Part shown: positions 1 through 9,330 of the stretch, in pieces
Numbering within the stretch: position 1 is the first letter of the stretch
Layout: each line of letters begins with the position of its first letter
Notes under the pieces: model-generated
Databases searched by the model: none
Told to the model about the DNA's origin: nothing
The model's input: only the letters and a program-made list of their open reading frames with translations
Made by a program: the position numbers and the translations under genes
Assembly: GCF_000372725.1 (NCBI RefSeq)
Contig: NW_005200081.1
Coordinates: forward strand, 85,123-149,122
DNA from: Emiliania huxleyi CCMP1516
Lineage: Eukaryota; Haptophyta; Isochrysidales; Noelaerhabdaceae
DNA length: 64,000 nucleotides
Direction of reading: 5' to 3'

Positions 1-440
1 ACGCTGTCGTGAGCCAGCCGCTTTTGCGGCAGCCGACCGCGGAGATCGAGCGCGCCGCGTGCGCGGAGATCGACATGGCGAGGCGACCGTCATCCCGTAC
101 GATGCCGCTGGCGCGTCGGCGCGAGCCTTCGGCTCGGTGGAGGGCTCCACGCTCGGCGCGGCGGAGGTGCGCCGGACTGCACCACTCCCGACTCGGAGCG
201 GTGCAGTTCATATGAAACTGCGCACCGCTCCGGTGCACCGCTCCCGTGCGCAATTAGGAGCGGGGGTGGGCCAGGTGGCGTGCCCCTCTAATGGGGGGTG
301 GCGTTCCCACGGGGGCTGCCTTCCCACGAGCTGGCCACATCTTCCTAGTGCTCCAAAAAAGCCCGAGAAATTTAGAGGCTGAGCTCCGTGTCTTGATTTG
401 CCAACAACAAACCTAGAGGACTGAAGAAAGAAATAAAACA
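1..440. other. No gene resolved at left edge
   Basis: GC-rich stretch with short open frames on both strands and no recognisable domain. The first 200 bases could be the end of a gene cut by the window edge, because two overlapping plus-strand frames stay open. Neither gives a protein I recognise. Confidence 0.3.
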
Positions 441-444
441 GCCA

Positions 445-3400
445 ACCCAAGGGAGGGATGGGAGAGGAAAAGAAAGAAAGAAAACACACAACCCAAGGGA
501 GGGATGGGAGAACGGCACGCCGCCACCACACAGGGATTTTAAGGAGAGGAGTGTGGTGCGCTAGCCGTCGCCCACCCTGGGGAGTCTGCCTCTTCGTATC
601 TCTTTTCGCAGTCTCTCGCCGCTTCTCGCTGCAACCTTCATGCCACCTCGCGGCCGTCCCACTCTCGTCGGTCTCTCCCTTGTCACTTCCTCCTCTGTCG
701 CGTCGTTCTCTTCTGTCTCGTCCTGCGACGCCGCCGCCTGCCGGTCCCTTGTTCTCGCGGCTTCTTTCGCCTTGCGCAACTCCGTCCTCCTCGCGGCGTA
801 TCCTGGCCCCTCGAGTCTATCAAGCTCCCCTCGCGCAAGGACCACATTTCTGACTCCCACTCCGATCATTTGCCTACACGTCATGTTGTTGCTCAGGTCC
901 ACTCTCTCTTCGAACACTCGTGCCTCTACGGATGATGCCGGCGCTGGGGTCCCCTTCGGATGCATCGTGACATCTGACAACTGAATTTCCACTGGTTCGT
1001 CCTCCTCTGAGTCATCTTCCCCGTCCTCCTTCCGCTCGGCCCTTCGCTCGGTACGTTCGGCGTGGCTCACCCTCCATGCCGTGAACAGGCGCTTTATCCA
1101 CCCTATATTCTTCTCTCGTTCCTCTGCCCTTGCCTTGGTCTTGTCGTTGTTTCGCACCCATGTCTGTATGGCAATCGAGGCTGCCTTCCCCACTACCTGT
1201 AGTTCACTCGTCACCTCTCCCGCGAGCTCCCTTCTCTTTCTTTCGGGTATGGAGTCCGTGAGTGCGGGTAGCGTGCAGGCAATCACGGGTGCTATTTTGT
1301 CGTACTCCTCTTCGGCGAGCGCCCCAAATCTAGACCCTTTCGCCTTTAAGGAGGCTGCCCTCGCTCGTCTCAGGAATGTGGCGGTGTCTTTTGAGTCCGG
1401 CGCCTCCCGTTCAACTCTTGCTGTCGCCCTCGCTGTGTGTTTGTCGAGCTTCCGCATGAAGTGACGCGCCTCTTCCTTATTTCCAGCGCAGCTGCCGCTC
1501 AGTATGTGCGCCAACGACGCCTGTGGTGGCTCACTGTCTTCTTGTTTCCAGTCGTCCCAGTCTTTCAGTTCCCCGCGTCTCCTCCTTGCCTCGCGCGCCT
1601 CTTTTGCGACCTCATCCCTAGCCGCTTTGCACGCTCTGCATCCCCAGAACGCACTTCTCGTGGCGGGGCCCCTCATTCCCCGTTTCTTTTCCCCCTCTAG
1701 AATACGCCTGTGGTGTGCCCCATGTGGCACCCCGACCTGTTGTCTCACCCTGGCCCCCAAGATCGTTTTGGTCGTCACATTGTGATCCCCGACGTCGTCA
1801 AATGTCGCCCGCCTGTCCTTCCCCCCGTTCTCGTCCGGTAATCTCATCTTATTATCCCATCGATGCTTGAGGCTGGCTACTGCCACTTCGCTCCACAACC
1901 GTCCCGCCACCCCTGCCGTGTGCGATCCTGGCCTCACTGTCTTTCGATATTGCTCGCACACCCACTCGTGCGCGCTCTTACACATGTGTCCGTACGTCCG
2001 TCGGTCCACTATCTCCCTCTTCTCTGCGTTCTCTGCCGCCTCCCTTCGCACCGTGTACATGCATGGCCGCGTCCGCACCGCGTCCCGCACCACTTTCGAG
2101 GCGTCCTCTGAGTCGTTATCCCCGAGGTGCGCTGTCGCCACCGCGTCGGCGTATGCGTTGCAGGCTATTCCCACGTGTGCTGGCACCCACATGAAGACCA
2201 CCGCCTCTAGCTTCGATCTATAGTAAGCGATCGCCTCCAGCAGTCCGCCTCTCTCCCAGTCCCTCAGGCCTTCTGGCATCCCTTTGCGGTGCGCATTCTC
2301 AATCTGCTGCAGCGCGGGTTTGCAGTCGCATAGCACTAAGCACCGCCGCGCTTGCGCGTCGCTCGCGCTCGCCATTTTGCGTAAGTATGCGAGTATCGCG
2401 TACATCTCCGCGTCTATCGGCTCCCACATGTTCGGCAGCTTTCCTCCCCACATTCCCGCCCCAAACGCTATCCGTATCTCCCCTTCTTCACAGGGTCCGA
2501 TTCCGTTGGGATCCTTTACCTGTGCGTCTCCCGGGACGCTCTTTCCGAATCGTGTCGGTCCTTCGAACACGCCGTACGCCACCCTAGGGTTCGGCACGTA
2601 CTTTCCATCCTCCGCCCTTTTGTCTTCATGGTCCTTTCCTCCGTCCGTCGCCGCAAAGTGTGTGAACTGGTGTGAGACGTGCAGCGCGAGGCATGTCTGC
2701 GCTACTTTCACGTTCATGGCTCGTCCCTTCCCCGACCGCAGCGGCTCGCTGTCTTTTCCCATCTTAATTCGCTTCCCGCTGCCGTCCTTCAGCTCTCCCC
2801 CCGTCTCAAATTCGTCGTATCGGAGCAAGAAGCGCGTTAGGGGGTCCTCCTGTAGCTCCCCTACTCTGATCGCGCTCGCCCCGTGTCCGTGCCCCACGAA
2901 CAGCTCGTAGTCTTCTTTCTTCCAGTTTATGTGTCTCTGGGGCGCCCCCTCTGGGAACAACGTCTCATCCGCCCCGAGGCTCCCCTCCTGTCGCTCCCTC
3001 TCCTGTCTCTCCATCATCTTTCTCACCGCGTCCTTCGTGATCTTATTTTGCTCGGGTATCTCCTCCTCCCATGTCGCGTTGGTATCGAGGCCCGGGGTCC
3101 CCTCCAGCTTTATCACTCGATTGTCCCCGTCCTCTCTCGACCCCAGGTGCGTGCCGCTGTCTTGCGCCGGTTTCTTCCCTCCGAGGTAGAGCGTCCTGGC
3201 CTTCCCCTCCACTCGGATGTCCGTCCTGGTTCGCCCTTCTTCGAACGTGTGTTCTGTCATGTTGGGTGCGCTTGTGCACACCCCGTTTGCCTCCCTGCTG
3301 TATTCAATGAATCGATCGAGCACGTCGCTCCACGACGGAGCATTACTCTCTCCATCGCACGTCTCTAGTGCTCTGTCCGCTTGCGCTGCCTCCGGCCCCG

Positions 3401-6400
3401 ATCTACCTAGTCTTCTGCGGTGTTCTAGCCACTCTCGGAAGGACGCCGCTTGCCGTCTCGCGCCTTGCGCGTGCATTAGCTCCCGCTCCCATGTGTGGGG
3501 CATCTTATCGTGCCACACCCAGCTGTCGCTCTGCTCGCCTTCCCATTCGCAGAGGTACTCCCATCCGTGTTCGTCCTCCTCCGTGCCTCCCCCGTAGCAG
3601 GTCGGCGCCTTCCTTGCCGCCTTCACCTTCCGCACCCTATCGGGCGCCCTCCGTTCCGTCTTCTGTCCGTGTGCGCGCTCTTCTATGGCCGCCCACTTCC
3701 AGTATTGTCGCAGCTGCGCCCACTCTGGTCGCTCCAGCTGCTCCGCCAGCCTCTTGTATTCGCTATGTTCCGTCGTGTTGTCTTTGAGGCCATAGACTCG
3801 CTTCATTTGCGGCCACGTCAACACTTCCCCGGTGCCCCATTCTGACACGTCCGACCATGTCGCTATCCCGTGCTTGGCTAGGTTACGTGCAAAGTCACAC
3901 GCGAGGCCTTGGTTATTCCAGCCATGACTCCTTGTCTCAAAGAGGAGCGGGCCCAGTACTCTCTTTCGGCTCTCGGTCGTTCTCCACGCCTCGGGTCTGA
4001 GCGGCCCCTTCTTGCTCTCTTCCCACCCCGCTGTCGTGACCGTCTCCACCCCACACCTCCATTTTGCCTTTAGATATGCTTCGATCATTAGTTCGTCCGA
4101 GAGCTCCCTTTCCCAGTCCCAGCTCGGCTTCCACTCCAGCGGGTTGTCACTTCGGCATCCCAGCCTCCTCAACGTGTGCGCTAGGCTGCTCTCCACGGCC
4201 ACCCTCGCTGGTTCCCCTTCCACCGCGCTGAGGGCCCGGTCCACTTGATCGATCAGCGCCGCCGCTGCGTACGTGTACGCGTGTTCCATTCCCATCCCTC
4301 CTCTCTCCTTCACATCGTAAATTTGTAGTCGCGGGATTCCTACCGAGTACCCTTTTGCGTTTAGGGCGCTCGCCCTCACTTGTTCGATGCTCTGGCAGTC
4401 TTCCCATGTGATGACCGTGGACCGGCCGTAGTAGCCGATAATGCCGCTCAGTGCTAGCGCCATGTTGCGTCGGATCTGCTCTCCTGTCAAGTGCGGTAGG
4501 TTGCCTATGATCCAGATTACTCTCTTGCAGTCCGCTACGCACCGCTCCCTCATTTCCGTCTGGCCCTCGCCGTTTGCCCACCCGGTCCTTAGCTCCGTTC
4601 CGAGGTATTTGTATCTCTCGTCTCCCTTCAGCTGTGGTATCGGCATGCTATCCGGCATCCTCATTTCGTAGCCCTCGACATCCCGCTCTTCGTTGTTCTC
4701 CCAGTATGTCGCTGACCACGCCGATTTCTTCTTCTTTTTGACCTGGAGGCTGTTGCCACAGATCTTTGTCACTAACCAGGCGCACTCTAGCGCGAGCTGC
4801 ATCGTGGCTATGTCGTTGCTGAGGAACAGGCCGTCGTCGGCGTACACTAGCTGCGGCACGCTCTCACCCGCCGCTGTGAAATCAAATCCTCTACACAGCT
4901 TACTGACTGTTCGCTGCATCACGGCCAGCATGAGCTTGCTACGTGCGGGCGAAAGGAGGCACCCTTGGCCGAGGCCTTGCTCGATGGGAAATCGGTCGCT
5001 CAGTCCATAGCCCGTCTCGTATCTACCTTGGAGGGAGGGTAGCTCCTCCCCAAGTCCTTCCCTTAGCGCCCTCATCACAGCTGTCACGTCGGGCGGTACC
5101 CCTGCCCATTGTTCCACCTTCCATTGCACTTCGTGTACTACACTCATAAAGTAGGTCCCGAGATCGATGTATCCCCTCACGCACATCTTTCTCTCTATCA
5201 TGCACTCTTCTGCGTGCAGGCGCGCGGTGAGTGTCTGCGCTGGCGCGTTCTTCCCGGCTGTGAAGCCGCATTGCGATCCGGGGACTACTCTCGCGCACGC
5301 TCTATCGTATTCGGGTAGGAGCATGCGCATGAGACCTTTTAACGACTGTGGCTGGACCCAGAGGTCGCGCCTTCGTTCGAGCTCCTTCGGGTCCTCCCCC
5401 GGCTTCATCGCTAGCATCGCAATCCAGTCATTCCATTCCCTCGGATACGCTTCTGTCTCGACAATCTCTACCAGCAGACGCCAGTAGTCTCTTTGAATGT
5501 CCTCCGTTGCTATGCGCAGTAGGTATCCGTCGAGTAGGTCCGAGCCGACCGCCTTGCCCTTTTTGAATCGTCTTATGGCCTTCTCGCACGCTGCCCACGT
5601 GAGTACCTCCTCCTTCAGTCGTTCCGTCCCCTCGCTCGGTGTGGGTTGTCCCCCCGTCTCGGGTTGGGTCAGCTCTAGCAGCTTTTCTACCGCCTTCATG
5701 TCAACCTCTCGCTTCTTATTAATCTCCCTCCCCTTTTCCGCTGCCGCCTTTCGGATTGCCCCCCCTCGGACAACCTTCCGCTTCTTCACCTTCTGCTTGG
5801 TTCTCGGGCATGTCACCTCTTCTTCTCCCTCGACGTACATTGCTCTAAGCTCTCCCCCCCTCGCCTTCCTTCCTGACTCGGTGTGTACGATGTCGAATAC
5901 CGCGATGTGTACGTTGCCGTGCAGTTCGACGACCACTTCTTCCATCTTCTCCGTCAATCTCTGTCCTCTCTCCACCTCACAGTCGAGGAACTCGGAGGTC
6001 GCCTTCCCGATCTGTGTCTCACACTCCTCTAGTAACGCTTTCCGTCTGTCGCTGTTGGAGAGGTCCGGCGTGTCAATCTTCTGTAAGAGGCTGCTGAGAC
6101 ATTCCTGTGTCCAAAATCCCTTCCCCCCCCACTTCCTTGTGTATGCCGTTTTCAACGTTCCGCTCCATTTTCGGACCGCGTGCGTGATCCGTCTCCACTT
6201 TGCTATCTTCCATCGCAGTCTCTCCCTCTGCGACATGGGGGGTCGTCCCCGTCGTTGGGTGTCCCGCTGCCCGCCCCCCCCTTGGTCCTCCCCCTCCTCG
6301 TCCGCCTCGCCGGTCTGTCCGCCCTTATCCCCTTCCTTCTCTAGACGCAACTTGTCCTGCGCCTCTTTTATCACGGCCTTGGCGTGGTCCGTGAGCGCCT

Positions 6401-8240
6401 GTGTCATCGCCTTCAGCCTCTCTGCCGGTGTCTCGCCTCGGCGCGGTTGCAGCGCGCCGTCGTAAGCTTCCTGCACGGTCTTCGTGAACGCCTCCTCGGC
6501 GTCTCGGTCCAGCTTCCGGCTGACTCCTTTCGGTCGGTATTCCCGCTCTCCCTCTGGGTCGTCCGCCCCGTAGTATTCAACCGCCACTATCTCATGGTCT
6601 TTCCCGCATACCCCTGGCATGATGTGTACGCGCCCCATCACATTCGCTAGCGCCGGGGTGACTATCCAGTTGTCAATTTGCGTGCCCGCCCGGTACGTTG
6701 CGTCGTTCGCCATCGCTCTCAGGTCTCTCCCCACCTCGGTCAGCATGCTGTTGAACATCTTGTCTGAGAGAGTCAGTTCCTTTTTACCTCTGCTTCGTAG
6801 GAAGGCCTCCGTCTCGGCGTTGAAGTCTCCACCGATCATGTACTCCCCGTCGATTTTGTCTAGCTCGTCCCTTAGGCTCTCCCACGCGTCTTGCGCTGGG
6901 TCCTTTGTTTCTGTGTCGTCCGTTCCTCCTCTCGCCGCCACCGTTATCTTAGCCCGTCCCCTCACTGGCATGTAGACTCCTATCTGTGTCCACTCCAGTC
7001 CGCTTGCCGCGTCCTCCATCTCCACTTTCACCACGCGCCCTCTCACCACCTCTTCCATGGCCACCTCACCCTTCCCGTCTCTCTTTGCTTGCAGGTGGTC
7101 TGAGTCCCACACAATCAACACCCCCGCTTTGAGCGCGCGCGAGGCCGGGTCATTGTAGGCTGGGGTTCCGCACGCCTCTATCCCCATCGTCTCCAGGTAC
7201 TCTATCACTTCGTGCATTTCCTTCTCGCCTAGGTGCGTATCCGCCAACGTGGCAAGCCACACCCCTCCTTCTTTTATGTACCTGATAATTTCCGCTAGCT
7301 TCTTTGTTGCCTCCCGTCCCGTGTTGCGGATTGGTGCGCTCCCCTTCTCCCTTAGTTCCCGTATCTCCTCCATCGCCCCCTCTATGCTCTCGAGGCCCCC
7401 GCCGCAGACGTTGAGGGTGGCGAAATGGGCTTGTTCGTGCGCCTTCTTCCCGGTTGCCCTCTTCTGTTTGCCCTTGCTCATTCCGTTTCCGTGCAGTGCT
7501 TTCATGAGCGCGTTCCACTCGGTGATGGGGATGTGCCACGTGTAGGCCGCGGGTATCCCCAGGTGCGCTAGGTCCTCGTCGATGAGGGGCCCCATTCCCA
7601 GGTTTTGCGCCCGTTTGTCTGCCCTCTCGAGCGGGCTCAAGTTGGGTTCGACTGCGGGTACCCCGTAGAAGGCTAGGTCGGGGTCTAGCTTCCCTCGCTC
7701 CTTCCGCCGCGCATTCCGTCGGTGTCGCTTCCACGCCCACACCCTTCTCTTTTTTGCGCGAATCGGGAGGGCGGCGACCTCTAGGAGGCGCTGGGCCGCG
7801 GCGCGGCTGGTCTCTCGGGCTCGGGAGGCAAGGGCGGCGGCTACCGGCATCATGGCAGGTTCGAACGGCGGGCAACGCCCAGTGTTGGCGCCTCACACTC
7901 GAGATACACTCGAAGGGGGTTACACGTTTTCTTTTCGGGTTTCGTGGGTTCCTAGTGCACTTGGAACCGACGAAACCGAAGCGGGTTGGCCCCGGGGTGG
8001 TTTCACTGCGAGTGGCCAGTGGCGAGTGGGCGCCCGCCCCCGCGCCGCCTCTCGGCTGAGCCTGAGGGGGTCGGCCCCCCCAGTGCTAGTCTGAAACGTA
8101 CTTTCTGAAATGTGAAAACAAAAACAAGCGCTCGAAAGGTCGAATCTCGAAAATACTAATAGCCAAATCCCAAAACCCAGCCTGCGAGAGAGGCACTGCG
8201 CGCCGCTGACCTCTCGTGCGGGGATGTGTGCCGTTCCCCG
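445..8240 (-). mobile_element. Near-complete LINE (non-LTR retrotransposon) with EN, RT and RNase H
   Basis: Minus-strand element. It contains one very long ORF, a short 3' UTR (about 560 down to 466) and a tail of TTTC repeats. A second short copy of the same tail motif (CCCATCCCTCCCTTGGGTTG, at about 445-464) follows directly, so two 3' ends appear in series. The same 3' UTR and tail recur at 47.3-47.8 kb and 62.3-62.7 kb (plus), and related tails recur at 50.3 and 58.3-58.6 kb (minus), which proves a repeat family. The 5' boundary is not resolved; the non-coding stretch 7854-8240 is taken as 5' UTR. I could not find a target duplication. Confidence 0.9.
561..7853 (-). CDS. LINE polyprotein: AP endonuclease, reverse transcriptase, RNase H
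   Basis: An uninterrupted frame of 2430 codons. The N-terminus is basic with no recognised ORF1/gag domain. The endonuclease/exonuclease/phosphatase fold runs from about residue 145 (LNVCGGG), through GDFNAE near 340, to the GKDHEIVAVEYY end motif near 420. The reverse transcriptase spans about 800-1050, with the GYIDLGTYF block near 900, QGLGQGCLLSP near 960 and the catalytic YADDG near 1005. An RNase H domain lies at about 1730-1900 (ATDGG, the Glu of DAEMYAIL, the Asp of LCDCKPAL, then WVPAHVGI and YADAVA). The 500-residue C-terminal part, rich in Glu, Lys and Arg, is also found in the fragments at 47.3, 53.1 and 62.3 kb. The EN-RT-RNH order resembles the I/R1/Tad side of LINE phylogeny; the clade is not settled. 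Codon use and GC are like the host. The open frame suggests recent activity. Confidence 0.93.
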   Translation of the reverse strand: MMPVAAALASRARETSRAAAQRLLEVAALPIRAKKRRVWAWKRHRRNARRKERGKLDPDLAFYGVPAVEPNLSPLERADKRAQNLGMGPLIDEDLAHLGIPAAYTWHIPITEWNALMKALHGNGMSKGKQKRATGKKAHEQAHFATLNVCGGGLESIEGAMEEIRELREKGSAPIRNTGREATKKLAEIIRYIKEGGVWLATLADTHLGEKEMHEVIEYLETMGIEACGTPAYNDPASRALKAGVLIVWDSDHLQAKRDGKGEVAMEEVVRGRVVKVEMEDAASGLEWTQIGVYMPVRGRAKITVAARGGTDDTETKDPAQDAWESLRDELDKIDGEYMIGGDFNAETEAFLRSRGKKELTLSDKMFNSMLTEVGRDLRAMANDATYRAGTQIDNWIVTPALANVMGRVHIMPGVCGKDHEIVAVEYYGADDPEGEREYRPKGVSRKLDRDAEEAFTKTVQEAYDGALQPRRGETPAERLKAMTQALTDHAKAVIKEAQDKLRLEKEGDKGGQTGEADEEGEDQGGGGQRDTQRRGRPPMSQRERLRWKIAKWRRITHAVRKWSGTLKTAYTRKWGGKGFWTQECLSSLLQKIDTPDLSNSDRRKALLEECETQIGKATSEFLDCEVERGQRLTEKMEEVVVELHGNVHIAVFDIVHTESGRKARGGELRAMYVEGEEEVTCPRTKQKVKKRKVVRGGAIRKAAAEKGREINKKREVDMKAVEKLLELTQPETGGQPTPSEGTERLKEEVLTWAACEKAIRRFKKGKAVGSDLLDGYLLRIATEDIQRDYWRLLVEIVETEAYPREWNDWIAMLAMKPGEDPKELERRRDLWVQPQSLKGLMRMLLPEYDRACARVVPGSQCGFTAGKNAPAQTLTARLHAEECMIERKMCVRGYIDLGTYFMSVVHEVQWKVEQWAGVPPDVTAVMRALREGLGEELPSLQGRYETGYGLSDRFPIEQGLGQGCLLSPARSKLMLAVMQRTVSKLCRGFDFTAAGESVPQLVYADDGLFLSNDIATMQLALECAWLVTKICGNSLQVKKKKKSAWSATYWENNEERDVEGYEMRMPDSMPIPQLKGDERYKYLGTELRTGWANGEGQTEMRERCVADCKRVIWIIGNLPHLTGEQIRRNMALALSGIIGYYGRSTVITWEDCQSIEQVRASALNAKGYSVGIPRLQIYDVKERGGMGMEHAYTYAAAALIDQVDRALSAVEGEPARVAVESSLAHTLRRLGCRSDNPLEWKPSWDWERELSDELMIEAYLKAKWRCGVETVTTAGWEESKKGPLRPEAWRTTESRKRVLGPLLFETRSHGWNNQGLACDFARNLAKHGIATWSDVSEWGTGEVLTWPQMKRVYGLKDNTTEHSEYKRLAEQLERPEWAQLRQYWKWAAIEERAHGQKTERRAPDRVRKVKAARKAPTCYGGGTEEDEHGWEYLCEWEGEQSDSWVWHDKMPHTWERELMHAQGARRQAASFREWLEHRRRLGRSGPEAAQADRALETCDGESNAPSWSDVLDRFIEYSREANGVCTSAPNMTEHTFEEGRTRTDIRVEGKARTLYLGGKKPAQDSGTHLGSREDGDNRVIKLEGTPGLDTNATWEEEIPEQNKITKDAVRKMMERQERERQEGSLGADETLFPEGAPQRHINWKKEDYELFVGHGHGASAIRVGELQEDPLTRFLLRYDEFETGGELKDGSGKRIKMGKDSEPLRSGKGRAMNVKVAQTCLALHVSHQFTHFAATDGGKDHEDKRAEDGKYVPNPRVAYGVFEGPTRFGKSVPGDAQVKDPNGIGPCEEGEIRIAFGAGMWGGKLPNMWEPIDAEMYAILAYLRKMASASDAQARRCLVLCDCKPALQQIENAHRKGMPEGLRDWERGGLLEAIAYYRSKLEAVVFMWVPAHVGIACNAYADAVATAHLGDNDSEDASKVVRDAVRTRPCMYTVRREAAENAEKREIVDRRTYGHMCKSAHEWVCEQYRKTVRPGSHTAGVAGRLWSEVAVASLKHRWDNKMRLPDENGGKDRRATFDDVGDHNVTTKTILGARVRQQVGVPHGAHHRRILEGEKKRGMRGPATRSAFWGCRACKAARDEVAKEAREARRRRGELKDWDDWKQEDSEPPQASLAHILSGSCAGNKEEARHFMRKLDKHTARATARVEREAPDSKDTATFLRRARAASLKAKGSRFGALAEEEYDKIAPVIACTLPALTDSIPERKRRELAGEVTSELQVVGKAASIAIQTWVRNNDKTKARAEEREKNIGWIKRLFTAWRVSHAERTERRAERKEDGEDDSEEDEPVEIQLSDVTMHPKGTPAPASSVEARVFEERVDLSNNMTCRQMIGVGVRNVVLARGELDRLEGPGYAARRTELRKAKEAARTRDRQAAASQDETEENDATEEEVTRERPTRVGRPRGGMKVAARSGERLRKEIRRGRLPRVGDG

Positions 8241-8696
8241 TTCATTCACACCAATACTGATCTGTGATCTAAATAAAACCCTGGAAACCCTTGTTCACGA
8301 AGCCGATCCTAAGCGCCCTTCCTGCTCTCACGGTGTCTATGCTTCCCCCGCGCCGCCTCCACTTGCCCCCCCCTCTGGACCCCCTTGGGCGTATTTTCTA
8401 CGCCCAGGGTCCCCCCCCCCACACACTACACACACACACACCCCGATGGATTGTTTTCTTTCTGTTTTTTTTCTGTTTTTCAAAACGCCCGCCCGCCCGC
8501 CACCCCGAGGCGGCTGGGCGGCTCGGCCCCCCACGCTCACCGAGAGAGATCAAAAACTTGATCAAAACACGACGGCTCCCCGGGCGTGTGCCACTGCCAG
8601 GGTGTGGCGGGGCTGTGTATGTCGGGGCTGTGCGGCTGTGGCCCCGGCGGCGGCGCGACGCTCGTGCCACACACTCGAGCGTCTGCTTTTGCCGCA
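8241..8696. other. Intergenic, low-complexity
   Basis: No gene seen. Contains poly-C and short CA runs near 8410-8440 and proline-codon-like GC-rich text. Confidence 0.4.
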
Positions 8697-8704
8697 GATT
8701 CCGA

Positions 8705-8947
8705 CTGAGCCCTGGTCTGACACAGCCTGACAGCAAACCCCGGACAGCGCCTGACAGTGCCCGACAGCCTGACAGCGTTGACAGCACTTCTCTGACAGCC
8801 TGACAGCACGTATCTGACAGCCTGACAGCAGAGTCTGACAGTCGAGGGGCTCTGTCGCTGTCAGGCCCTAACGTGACAGCCTGACAGCTGCCCGACAGCC
8901 CGACAGATCACCTGACAGCACCTGACAGCCTGACAGCCAGGGCTCAG
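8705..8947. mobile_element. Small TIR element with a CTGACAG minisatellite body
   Basis: Starts with CTGAGCCCTGG (8705-8715) and ends with its reverse complement CCAGGGCTCAG (8937-8947). It is flanked by a perfect 8-bp direct repeat GATTCCGA (8697-8704 and 8948-8955), read as a target site duplication. The interior is almost entirely a degenerate array of CCTGACAG-type units. The larger element at 32.6-33.9 kb has the same termini and the same flank geometry. Non-autonomous; no ORF. Confidence 0.82.
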
Positions 8948-8955
8948 GATTCCGA

Positions 8956-9330
8956 GAGTGGTACGAGTAGCGACACTGCTTATACACGCACAGCTGGGCG
9001 CCGGCAACGAGAACGACTGGCGCGGGATCGACCACTAGCAACTACCTTTCGTGACATCAACTCCGCAAGCGGCAGAAAACACACGCGGCCTGTCGCAGGC
9101 CAGGACGCGCTAGACGTTGCTCGGCGCGCGGCGGACATGCAGTAGTGAGGGCGGCGGTCCCCTCGCCCCCCCTGCGGTGCGAAAAGGCTGACGCGCCTCT
9201 CGACTCCCCCCCGCCCCCCCCCCCCTTCGGGCGGGAAGGCTGGACGGCGTGAATCGAGCGCGACTGGAGGGAGGGGACACATCGCTGCTGCCAGTGCCAC
9301 AATGCTGCTGCCATGAGTACCGCGCTACCG
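8956..9330. other. Downstream flank of BCKDHB, nothing recognised
   Basis: Contains poly-C at about 9208-9225. I see no gene or structure that I can support. Confidence 0.3.

Noticed and set aside
7854-7900. tRNA-like TTCGAA segment at the LINE 5' end
   Set aside because: No acceptor stem, anticodon arm or D-arm could be folded around it.
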